This document shows, piece by piece, positions 1-6,878 of a stretch of 45,477 nt of DNA. This stretch comes from Sedimentisphaerales bacterium. GTDB lineage: Bacteria > Planctomycetota > Phycisphaerae > Sedimentisphaerales > UBA12454. Location: contig JAFGGI010000056.1 of NCBI GenBank assembly GCA_016930635.1, positions 1 to 45,477 of the forward strand. The letters run 5' to 3'. Every line of letters starts with the position of its first letter. Position 1 is the stretch's first letter. Position numbers and translations under genes: made by a program. A model generated the notes under the pieces. It ran no database searches. It worked only from the letters and a program-made list of their open reading frames with translations, and had not been told where the DNA came from.

Positions 1-1
1 C

Positions 2-454
2 TGTGGCAGTGCTACAGCAATCACCATGGTTGACGAAGATACTTATCGCGGCGGTGTTGTTCTCGAAGACGGCACAAAGGTAGACGTTGGCGTTACTTTT
101 TGGTTGTATCCTCCTGATCTTTGTGTTGGCCAGGTATTCAACGTGGCCTGTAATCCGACAGTTACTTTGACCATTACACAACCGATGGTTGACAAATTTG
201 TTTATCTTGGCTATCCGCAATGCTGGATGTGCGATGCACAGAAGTGCGGTAACGGCGCTTACGGCGGCGCAAGTATTAACCGCGTTGATACAGTTGACCT
301 TGGCGCACTGAAGAGTTCATGGTTCAAGACCTACACTGCAGTTGGTTACAATCCCTGCGTAGACTTTAACCTGTCCGGCCGGGTCGATACGGTTGATCTG
401 GGTATTCTTAAGAGCCACTGGTTTAGAACAGTTGCCGGGGGCAACTGCCTGTAA
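2..454 (+). CDS. Secreted dockerin-domain protein, 5'-truncated by window edge
   Basis: The frame is open from base 2 without a start codon that fits its paralogues, so the N-terminus (signal peptide and most of the cohesin-like domain) lies outside the window. The visible 150 residues end a beta-rich domain (TMVDEDTYRGG, also in the next gene), then a Cys-rich linker (VGQVFNVACNP, CWMCDAQKCG), then two dockerin-like half repeats, INRVDTVDLGALKSSW and DFNLSGRVDTVDLGILKSHW. Dockerin type I repeats bind calcium through Asp/Asn side chains and usually dock to cohesins. The first half-repeat has an imperfect calcium loop (GASIN for the usual DxNxDG). It is the first of three tandem paralogues. 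Extracellular location is inferred from the paralogues' signal peptides. Confidence 0.85.
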   Translation, partial: CGSATAITMVDEDTYRGGVVLEDGTKVDVGVTFWLYPPDLCVGQVFNVACNPTVTLTITQPMVDKFVYLGYPQCWMCDAQKCGNGAYGGASINRVDTVDLGALKSSWFKTYTAVGYNPCVDFNLSGRVDTVDLGILKSHWFRTVAGGNCL

Positions 455-471
455 AATGGGTAAAAATATAC

Positions 472-499
472 TTGAAATCGACAGGAAATGTGGTATAAT
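472..499 (+). promoter_or_regulatory. Sigma70-type promoter of second dockerin gene
   Basis: TTGAAA (472-477) and TATAAT (494-499) are separated by 16 bp. They lie 37 bp before the ATG at 536, which has a good Shine-Dalgarno (AAGGAG, 523-528). This suggests the second paralogue is transcribed independently of the first. Confidence 0.6.
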
Positions 500-535
500 T
501 GGATTAATCTGTTATATTCATGAAGGAGAAATAAA

Positions 536-1408
536 ATGAAAAGGTCGATATTTGTTTTAGCAATTCTTATTGCCGTCCCGGCATTTGCGCTTAACGTTGA
601 ACTGGTTGATAACGGCAACGGCACTATCAATATTGAGTATTCGGATGCTGATCCATGTAATTTACCTCGTATGTTCAATCTGGACCTTACGATGATCGAC
701 GGCAGTTTTACGAGTATCAGTAATTATTCAGTAGGCGAATCCAATGACACATCTCAGGGTTACGGCATCTATCCTGCCAAGATAAATATCGATATGTATG
801 GTGATGTCAATGACTGGGGCAATCCGCTGGCGGCAGAAGGTGCTCTGGGTACCAGCGACCAGGTACTGCCCAGCAACCATATCGTACTTGAGTTCGGCTC
901 GCTGTATTACGGCGAACCTAATGCTCCTCTGACAAGCGGTGTGCTTTGTACTATCGGTGTGGAAATCAGCGGCAATATTCCTACAGTTACTATGGTCGAT
1001 GAAGATACTTATCGCAGAGGCCTGGTACTCGAAGACGGTACAGAAGGCGAGGTAAGTGATGTACTGACTTTCGGTCCATGTCTGTCCGTTGGCCAGGTTT
1101 TCAGCGTAGCCTGCAATCCAACTGTTAATCTGACAGTTAGCCAGGCTATGTATGACAGGTGGGTAAATTACGGTCAGCCTACATGCTGGTGCTGTAACGG
1201 TCAAAAGTGTGGCGACACTAACGGCAGCGGCCGGGTAGATACGCAAGATCTCGGTGCATTGAAGCAAGCATGGTTTCTGTCGTATCCCAGTCCGGGCTTC
1301 AATCCCTGTACTGATTACAATCTATCGGGCCGGACTGATACTGTCGATCTTGGCATTCTTAAATCGCACTGGTTCCGTATGGTCGATCCTTGTCCGTCTT
1401 TACCTTAG
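536..1408 (+). CDS. Secreted cohesin-like/dockerin protein (290 aa)
   Basis: A Sec signal peptide (residues 1-18, MKRSIFVLAILIAVPAFA) precedes a beta-rich domain of about 150 residues. A Cys-rich linker follows (VGQVFSVACNP about 181-191; CWCCNGQKCGD), then a dockerin-like pair: TNGSGRVDTQDLGALKQAW and DYNLSGRTDTVDLGILKSHW. The N-terminal domain's pattern (LNVELVDNGNGTINIEYS, then a late VEISG strand) resembles cohesin or carbohydrate-binding beta sandwiches, but I could not test this. Such small dockerin proteins are common in Phycisphaerae. The start is supported by AAGGAG seven bases upstream. The linker DNA is nearly identical to the next gene's, pointing to recent duplication or gene conversion. 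Function unknown; extracellular adhesion or assembly is a guess. Confidence 0.85.
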   Translation: MKRSIFVLAILIAVPAFALNVELVDNGNGTINIEYSDADPCNLPRMFNLDLTMIDGSFTSISNYSVGESNDTSQGYGIYPAKINIDMYGDVNDWGNPLAAEGALGTSDQVLPSNHIVLEFGSLYYGEPNAPLTSGVLCTIGVEISGNIPTVTMVDEDTYRRGLVLEDGTEGEVSDVLTFGPCLSVGQVFSVACNPTVNLTVSQAMYDRWVNYGQPTCWCCNGQKCGDTNGSGRVDTQDLGALKQAWFLSYPSPGFNPCTDYNLSGRTDTVDLGILKSHWFRMVDPCPSLP

Positions 1409-1488
1409 CAGGATGCGGCTGTAATAGCTGTAAGATATAAACTGTATGTAATAAAATAAGAATATGGTTTTGAAGAGGGAGGGGCAAA

Positions 1489-2304
1489 ATGAGAGTGTTG
1501 CTATTTTCATTTCTGATCCTGACGACGGCATCTATAGCAAGTGCTGAGGTACATATCTATATCACAGATGTCGCAGGCAACAGCGAAATCACGCTTGCAC
1601 CGTCCGAGACGGTTGAACTGCTAATATGGTACACAGGCGACCCGATCATCTCATTCGATCTGGAAATCGGAGTAACATCAGGTTCCGGTACATTATCTGA
1701 TCCAGCTATCACAGCAGTTGGCAGAAATCAGATGTATGATATTATAGTTTGCTATCTTGGTTTTTGTGAACTGGGTGCCGCTGGTGATAGTGGTCAGCTT
1801 GGCTCAGGTATTGCGCAGCCTTTAGCTAATATCCAATTCCACTGTGACGGCACAGGTGATGTAACTATTGATATGACGGATATCTATACACTGGACCCAA
1901 CCTGGGGCCAGGTAATGCCAATAATGCATGGGATGACCATTCATCAGGAGCAGGCACAAGACCCGAACTGCCTGTATGTTGGCCAGGTTTTCAGCGTAGC
2001 CTGCAATCCAACTGTTAATTTAACTGTTAGCCAGGCTATGATTGATAAGTGGGAATATCTCGGCAGACCTTTGTGCTGGTGCTGTGACGGGCAAAAGTGC
2101 GGCGACTGCAACGGTGACGGCCGGGTAGATACGCAAGACCTGGCTTGTGTAAAATTTTACTGGTATAAAAGTTACACACAGACTGGTTATAATCCATGTG
2201 GTGATTTTAATATGTCGGGCAGGATAGATACTACTGAGCTTGCTAATCTTAAGGCTCACTGGTTCAAAACTGCAAATATTGATCCCTGTCCGCCTTTGCC
2301 TTAG
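1489..2304 (+). CDS. Secreted cohesin-like/dockerin protein (271 aa)
   Basis: A signal peptide (residues 1-19, ending ASIASA) is followed by a beta-sandwich-like domain (about 20-155). Strands such as SFDLEIGVTSGSGTL and PLANIQFHCDGTGDVTIDM are typical of cohesin-like folds, where a hydrophobic strand leads to a late ANIxF segment. The linker VGQVFSVACNP...CWCCDGQKCGD leads to dockerin loops DCNGDGRVDTQDL (the best calcium-loop match of the three genes) and DFNMSGRIDTTELANLK. A strong Shine-Dalgarno (GGGAGGGG) precedes the ATG. Having both a cohesin-like and a dockerin-like half on one small protein would allow head-to-tail association, but that is inference. It shares even the bases around the stop (CCTTAGCAGGATGC) with the preceding paralogue. 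Confidence 0.85.
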   Translation: MRVLLFSFLILTTASIASAEVHIYITDVAGNSEITLAPSETVELLIWYTGDPIISFDLEIGVTSGSGTLSDPAITAVGRNQMYDIIVCYLGFCELGAAGDSGQLGSGIAQPLANIQFHCDGTGDVTIDMTDIYTLDPTWGQVMPIMHGMTIHQEQAQDPNCLYVGQVFSVACNPTVNLTVSQAMIDKWEYLGRPLCWCCDGQKCGDCNGDGRVDTQDLACVKFYWYKSYTQTGYNPCGDFNMSGRIDTTELANLKAHWFKTANIDPCPPLP

Positions 2305-2382
2305 CAGGATGCAGATTCTACAATAGTCGCAAATTACAGGCAGCAGACTAATTATGCTAAGTGGCGGTAGTGTATTTTCATT

Positions 2383-2411
2383 TTGCATTTTTTGCTGTGC
2401 GTTCTTATCAT
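2383..2411 (+). promoter_or_regulatory. Candidate promoter giving a leaderless cobO transcript
   Basis: TTGCAT (2383-2388), a 17-bp spacer and TATCAT (2406-2411) would place the transcription start at about 2417-2419, on the ATG at 2418. No Shine-Dalgarno precedes that ATG. The -35 match is weak. Confidence 0.35.
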
Positions 2412-2417
2412 ATCACT

Positions 2418-2960
2418 ATGTCGAATAAGGGATTGGTCCATATTTATACAGGTAACGGCAAGGGCAAGACTACCGCAGCTATGGGCCTGGCCCTGCGGGC
2501 GGCAGGTTGGAGGAAAAATGTCATTATTTATCAATTCTTAAAGCCCCCTTCTCTCGAACTGGGCGAAAGAAAAGCAATAGGCCAAGCTACCCTGTCGATA
2601 AAAATCGAAGCTGTCGATATCGAATGGAATATGGCTAAATCGTTCGAAGATAAGATAGCTGTTGAGAATGCACGGGCAAAAATCGAGCAAATCTGTAACC
2701 AGATAAAAGATGAGGCGAAACAGAAAAAGTATGACATTATAGTCTTAGATGAAATAGTCTTTTGCCTGTCGAAAAAATTAGCCCAGATCGAATGGATAAA
2801 GGATATAATCGAATCTAAAGAATCATCTGTTGAATTAGTCCTGACAGGCAGAGGCGCAAGCGACGAGCTTGTTAAGTTAGCAGATATCGTTACGGAAATG
2901 AAGGAAATAAAACATCCGTTTAATAGAAATATAAAGGCCCGGAAAGGCATTGAGTATTAA
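2418..2960 (+). CDS. cobO: Cob(I)yrinic acid a,c-diamide adenosyltransferase (CobO/BtuR)
   Basis: Transfers the adenosyl group of ATP to the cobalt of corrinoids, the last activation step to adenosylcobalamin; cytoplasmic. The 180-residue protein has the family P-loop GNGKGKTTAA (12-21), the Walker-B-like IIVLDEI segment, the LTGRGAS motif and the C-terminal HPFNRNIKARKGIEY tail that closes BtuR/CobO proteins. Length is normal. The chosen ATG begins the conserved MSNKGLVHIYTGNGKGKTT block; an in-frame ATG 57 bases upstream would add a hydrophobic, non-conserved stretch. There is no Shine-Dalgarno, so the mRNA may be leaderless. No cobalamin riboswitch was recognised upstream, and no other cobalamin biosynthesis gene is in the window. 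Confidence 0.9.
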   Translation: MSNKGLVHIYTGNGKGKTTAAMGLALRAAGWRKNVIIYQFLKPPSLELGERKAIGQATLSIKIEAVDIEWNMAKSFEDKIAVENARAKIEQICNQIKDEAKQKKYDIIVLDEIVFCLSKKLAQIEWIKDIIESKESSVELVLTGRGASDELVKLADIVTEMKEIKHPFNRNIKARKGIEY

Positions 2961-3046
2961 ATTAATCACTGATTTCGCTGATTGAAATAATTTTTATATC
3001 TACTCTTTAAAATCAGCGTAATCTGCGATAAAAAAGGAAAAGAAAA

Positions 3047-3805
3047 ATGGACATAGCTGTAATTATTTGTGCGGCGGGTAGAAGCGAGAGGTTTGTTGAA
3101 GACCAGAAGAAAAAACTCGAAGCGGCAAAGAAAAAACAGTTTACCGACGTGGCAGGCAGAGCGGCATTTTTGCGGAGCGTAGAGTTCTTTGCCAATAACG
3201 ATGATGTAAAACAGATACTCGTTGCCATCGGGCCTGAAGATGAGGAGATGTTCAAGATCACACATGAAACAACACTTAATTTTCATGGAGGCAAGTCCTG
3301 TATAGGCGGGGCTGAAAGATTTGAAACTGTTGCAAAGGCACTTGAGCTTGTTAAAGACGATATAGACTTTGTAGCGATTCATGATGCGGTTCGGTGCTGT
3401 TTGAAAGATGAATGGCTAAAAGATGTTTTCAAAGAGGCAGAAAAAAGCGGTGCCGCGATGCTGGCCTGCCCTGTCGTAGCAACTATAAAGAAAGTAGAGA
3501 AAGGAAAGATAATAGAGACTGTCGACCGGACAGGACTTTACGAGGCACAGACACCACAGGTATTTAAGAAAGATCTGCTGCAAAAGGCATATGCAAATAT
3601 CGACAAGCTGGACAAGTCGAAAATAAGCGATGATTCCCAGCTTGTAGAGGCTTTAGGACATAAGGTATCTATCATCGAGACGGATTCGTCAAATATCAAG
3701 ATAACCACCAAGGCCGATATCGCTATAGCAGGAGCGATCATTAAATCCCGCGAGAAGCCGAAGAAAAAAGGCTATGTGGGACCTTATGGCAAAGCAGAAT
3801 GGTGA
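3047..3805 (+). CDS. ispD: 2-C-methyl-D-erythritol 4-phosphate cytidylyltransferase (IspD)
   Basis: Third step of the MEP isoprenoid pathway: MEP + CTP to CDP-ME; cytoplasmic. Visible family marks are the nucleotide-binding start IICAAGRSERF (6-16), the KQF segment (30-32), the AIHDAVR motif and an ETVDRTGLYEAQTPQVF block typical of IspD. Aligned by eye with E. coli IspD, catalytic Arg20 and Lys27 correspond to Arg15 and Lys30. The loop between them is about eight residues longer and Lys-rich (VEDQKKKLEAAKKK). The C-terminus ends in a short basic tail, KPKKKGYVGPYGKAEW. Shine-Dalgarno AAAAGGAAAAG precedes the ATG. ispF (20359) and dxr (minus strand, near 42 kb) complete three MEP genes in the window. 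Confidence 0.9.
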   Translation: MDIAVIICAAGRSERFVEDQKKKLEAAKKKQFTDVAGRAAFLRSVEFFANNDDVKQILVAIGPEDEEMFKITHETTLNFHGGKSCIGGAERFETVAKALELVKDDIDFVAIHDAVRCCLKDEWLKDVFKEAEKSGAAMLACPVVATIKKVEKGKIIETVDRTGLYEAQTPQVFKKDLLQKAYANIDKLDKSKISDDSQLVEALGHKVSIIETDSSNIKITTKADIAIAGAIIKSREKPKKKGYVGPYGKAEW

Positions 3806-3847
3806 AAAAAGTTTAAAACTAAAAGTGAAAAGTTAAAAACTAAAGAA

Positions 3848-3868
3848 TCCGCTGGCGCGGAGATTTTT
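3848..3868 (+). terminator. Candidate intrinsic terminator after ispD
   Basis: TCCGC (3848-3852), a TGGC loop and GCGGA (3857-3861) form a short stem followed by GA and five T residues. It lies between the convergent ends of ispD and the minus-strand hypothetical gene. The stem is short, so this is tentative. Confidence 0.4.
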
Positions 3869-3880
3869 ATTGTAACAAAC

Positions 3881-4396
3881 CTAAATTTTTCTGCTGTCGT
3901 AGGCCCAGTGGAGAAGTGCCTGGCGTTGGCGTTTGCGGCAATTTAAATCACCCTTCTTGCAGTTTATTTTTATCTGGGCAATGTGTCTTCTTATAGCTTT
4001 CCACCTTTTTATCTGTCTTCTATCCTCATCGCCGAGACGCCTGCCCATATAATATCTGCAATACCACTGGAACCAGCCTCGCGGGTCATCAGGATGTATC
4101 CAGCCTTTGTCCTGCCAGACGGATAAGGGCTGGCTGGCATCGACGCCGAAAAAGTTTAGGGTTTTGTCGTGTTTGTCGGGACTTAGTTTTGCCTTTTTGA
4201 ACCATGATTTGGGGAATTCTTTTTGGCAATCGGTCATATATTTGCCACCGAAGACGCCTAACTCAAGCATTTCTTTCGGGGTAAGCTGAGGATGGAAATC
4301 GGTGTGGAAATTTCTGCCTATAGGTTCGGTCAGTTCGTAGCGATAATTTTTCTGCATCTTATCGTTGACCACAACAACTTTAGGCTTTGTCCGCGG
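3881..4396 (-). CDS. Conserved hypothetical protein (171 aa), unrecognised family
   Basis: No enzyme motif that I can name. The protein is basic and aromatic-rich. It has the segments RNFHTDFHPQLTPKEMLELG, VFGGKYMTDCQKEFP, GWIHPDDPRGWFQWYCRYYM and a C-terminal RQRQALLHWAYDSRKI. Two basic, helix-like stretches (RQIKRWKAIRRHIAQIKINC, CRKRQRQALLHW) carry paired cysteines (NCKKGDLNC). There is no signal peptide or membrane segment, so it is probably cytoplasmic. I remember similar uncharacterised proteins in other bacteria and algae, but cannot cite a name. The start is taken at the ATG at 4396 (MPRTKPK); a TTG seven codons upstream is possible. It is convergent with ispD and divergent from the BamD-like gene. 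Confidence 0.75.
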   Translation of the reverse strand, partial: PRTKPKVVVVNDKMQKNYRYELTEPIGRNFHTDFHPQLTPKEMLELGVFGGKYMTDCQKEFPKSWFKKAKLSPDKHDKTLNFFGVDASQPLSVWQDKGWIHPDDPRGWFQWYCRYYMGRRLGDEDRRQIKRWKAIRRHIAQIKINCKKGDLNCRKRQRQALLHWAYDSRKI

Positions 4397-4594
4397 CATT
4401 TTTCTACTGCTATCCAAAAATCTTCTTAAAGTTCTGTCTGGAATGATATTACACCATATACGGGGTAAGATGCCAAGTGATTTTTGCTATTCAATTCGGC
4501 CTGAATATACTGCTTGACAATGGGTCGGGAGTTGTTAATCTGGTATACGGTAAAAAAAGTGGAATTCAAGGTTGAAGGTTGAAAGGATTTGACT

Positions 4595-5374
4595 ATGAAA
4601 AAGGCCGCTCTATTAATAGTTTCCATATCTTTAGCTTTAGCACTTACCGGCTGCGGCGACAGTCAGAAAAGATTTATGACGGAAAAGCCGGCGAGCAATG
4701 ATGTGTTCGAAGAGATGACACCATCGGCTGCTACCGAGGTTGCGCTGGCTGAAGAGATCGCCCAAAAACGTCTTGAATACCGCAAAGTACTCGAGAAGAT
4801 ACAGGCCTTTTATGAGCAGGCAGGCAATCAGCTCAAGCTCGAATGGGTTCAAAAGGAGCTCGCTTCGCTCGATGCTGCACCAAGGTATCGGTATATTATC
4901 CAGGCTGAGGTGGCAGGCAGTAAGCTTACGGCGACAGATTCTGTGCCGAAGGCAGATGCTCTTTATGAAGATGCTTTGAAGATTTATAACAAGGCTACTG
5001 TCGTTCCTTTATTCGGCAGCAAAAAGAAGCTGCAGTTAGCGCTTAACAAGTTCAACCAGATAATAAAAGAATATCCTGCGAGCGATAAGATAGATGATGC
5101 GGCATACAGGGCAGGTCAGATACATGAAATTTTCGGCGATTATTCGATCGCTGTGCTGTATTACAAAAGGGCTTTCCAGTGGGATGAGGAAACTTCGCAT
5201 CCTGCCAGGTACAGAGCTGCAAGGATACTCGATTATAAGTTATTCGAAAGAGCCCAGGCTCTGGAGCTTTATAAAGAATCACTCAAAAAGGAAAATTGTC
5301 CCGAATACCGTGAAGCAATACAATACAGGATTTCCGAACTGATGCTTAAGAATGATTCTGTGAGAATTAAATAA
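4595..5374 (+). CDS. TPR outer-membrane lipoprotein, BamD/YfiO-like
   Basis: A lipoprotein signal peptide with lipobox LALTGC (cysteine about residue 20) is followed by a charged linker, a helical stretch (EVALAEEIAQKRLEYRKVL) and tetratricopeptide-like helices: ALNKFNQIIKEYPASDKIDD, AAYRAGQIHEIFGDYSIAVLYYKRAF and ARILDYKLFERAQALELYKE. The NQIIKEYPASDKIDDAAY pattern is that of BamD/YfiO-type lipoproteins, which help assemble beta-barrel outer-membrane proteins. No other Bam gene is nearby, so a generic TPR lipoprotein is an alternative. The ATG at 4595 is preferred because GAAAGG lies 8 bases upstream; an in-frame TTG at 4589 is less likely. Confidence 0.8.
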   Translation: MKKAALLIVSISLALALTGCGDSQKRFMTEKPASNDVFEEMTPSAATEVALAEEIAQKRLEYRKVLEKIQAFYEQAGNQLKLEWVQKELASLDAAPRYRYIIQAEVAGSKLTATDSVPKADALYEDALKIYNKATVVPLFGSKKKLQLALNKFNQIIKEYPASDKIDDAAYRAGQIHEIFGDYSIAVLYYKRAFQWDEETSHPARYRAARILDYKLFERAQALELYKESLKKENCPEYREAIQYRISELMLKNDSVRIK

Positions 5375-5399
5375 GCTTATCTCACGTCGTTTTAAAACT

Positions 5400-5433
5400 A
5401 CAGGCCTGTAATTATACTACAGGCCTGTTTTTT
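5400..5433 (+). terminator. Intrinsic terminator after TPR lipoprotein gene
   Basis: Two copies of the self-palindromic ACAGGCCTGT (5400-5409 and 5419-5428) form a stem followed by a run of T (5428-5433). Because each arm is itself a palindrome, the repeat is both direct and inverted. Confidence 0.75.
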
Positions 5434-5447
5434 ATATTGATTCAGAC

Positions 5448-6860
5448 ATGCAAAAAGACATTGAAGAAAAAGTATTAGCCTTTTCAAAACAGTATAATCT
5501 GTTTAAGACAGGTAAAAGGGTCTTACTGGCTGTTTCAGGCGGTGCTGATTCAGTTGCACTTGCCCAGATACTTATAAATGCAGGCAGAACAGGCAATAAT
5601 TTTCATATCGCACATATCAACCATCAACTGAGGGGTAAAAAAGCCGACGAAGATGAAAATTTTGTCAAAAGCCTTGCTCAAAAATACGACCTGCCTGTAA
5701 CAATCGAACGGATAGATGTCAGAAAATATGCAAAAGAGAATAAACTTTCCATCGAAACAGCGGGCAGAGAGCTGAGGCTTGGGAAACTTGCCCAAACAGC
5801 GAAGAAAAATAACTGCGAGAGCATAGCAACTGCTCATCATAAAAATGATAATGCCGAGACAATAATCCATCGTATATTAAGAGGAACTTCGTTTAAGGGA
5901 CTTGCAGGGATAAGGCCGAAGATGGAATTGAATGATATTACTTTTATCAGGCCCCTGCTTTGTCTGGATAGAAGCGAAATTGAGGACTATCTTGTATCAG
6001 GAAATATTAACTGGCAAACGGACCATACGAATATGGACTGTCGATTTACTCGCAATCGTATAAGACACAAACTTTTGCCGATGCTGCAAAGTCAAAGCAA
6101 AGATAATCTTATAGAATCACTTTTTGTTTTATCTCAAAAGTATCTGGCATTTTCAGAAAGAATCGAAAGCCTGGCAAAAGCAGCTCTACAAAACTGTATG
6201 ATGAATAAATCACAGGATGCAGTATCAATCGATATTGAAAAGTTCGATAATTATTCTGCTCTATTAAAAGTGGAAATTATCCAACTTGCTCTGCAACAGT
6301 GCGGCACAGGCCTGCAGAAGATGACCTCTGAGCATTATGAAAAAACCATCAATTTCACGGCAAATGGTCAAACGGGTAAAACGCTGCAGATGCCGGGTAA
6401 GGTTATTTTCAAAAAGGAGCAAAATAGCTTTAGTTTAAGCTGCTGTCAAAGTGTTGTTCAAAAGCTGGAACCGGTCAAATTGGAAATACCATCAGTGGTA
6501 TGTTTCGGAAATTTCATCATTGAAGCTCAGAAGCTGTCATCGGACAGTATTGATATTGAAAATATCGGCAAAAATAAAGATGACTATATTGAGTGGTTCG
6601 ATGCCGAGCGGGTAAAACCGCCTTTAATTGTCCGTCAGAGGCAGACGGGGGATAAATTCAAGCCATTCGGACTTGATAGTTATAAAAAAATAGGTAAATT
6701 TTTAACCTCTGCAAAGATCGAAAGCAGCCAGCGAAAAAAAGCTTTTCTTGTATGCGACAGCGAAAAGGTTCTCTGGCTTGTACCGGCAAGGCGAAGCAAT
6801 GAGGCTGTGGTGAATTGTAAAAGCAAAATGCTACTTCAGATAAAGATAACGAAGAAATAA
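5448..6860 (+). CDS. tilS: tRNA(Ile)-lysidine synthase (TilS)
   Basis: Modifies cytidine-34 of tRNA-Ile(CAU) to lysidine using ATP and lysine, letting the tRNA read AUA; essential and cytoplasmic. The N-terminal PP-loop is LLAVSGGADSVAL (SGGADS at 30-35). It is followed by HINHQLRG, ETAGRELR and the family block HHKNDNAETIIHRILRGTSF. The central helical region is about 200-370. The C-terminal substrate-binding domain (about 390-470) has RQRQTGDKFKPFGL and SSQRKKAFLVCDSEKVLWLV. At 470 residues it is a normal bacterial TilS. It begins 14 bp after the terminator T-run, and TATATT at 5433-5438 lies just upstream, so its transcript leader is very short or absent. Confidence 0.93.
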   Translation: MQKDIEEKVLAFSKQYNLFKTGKRVLLAVSGGADSVALAQILINAGRTGNNFHIAHINHQLRGKKADEDENFVKSLAQKYDLPVTIERIDVRKYAKENKLSIETAGRELRLGKLAQTAKKNNCESIATAHHKNDNAETIIHRILRGTSFKGLAGIRPKMELNDITFIRPLLCLDRSEIEDYLVSGNINWQTDHTNMDCRFTRNRIRHKLLPMLQSQSKDNLIESLFVLSQKYLAFSERIESLAKAALQNCMMNKSQDAVSIDIEKFDNYSALLKVEIIQLALQQCGTGLQKMTSEHYEKTINFTANGQTGKTLQMPGKVIFKKEQNSFSLSCCQSVVQKLEPVKLEIPSVVCFGNFIIEAQKLSSDSIDIENIGKNKDDYIEWFDAERVKPPLIVRQRQTGDKFKPFGLDSYKKIGKFLTSAKIESSQRKKAFLVCDSEKVLWLVPARRSNEAVVNCKSKMLLQIKITKK

Positions 6861-6878
6861 AACCGGGAGATAGAATTT

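Noticed and set aside
2305-2417. Possible cobalamin riboswitch upstream of cobO
   Set aside because: The gap is only 113 bp and no B12-box-like sequence or multi-stem structure is apparent.
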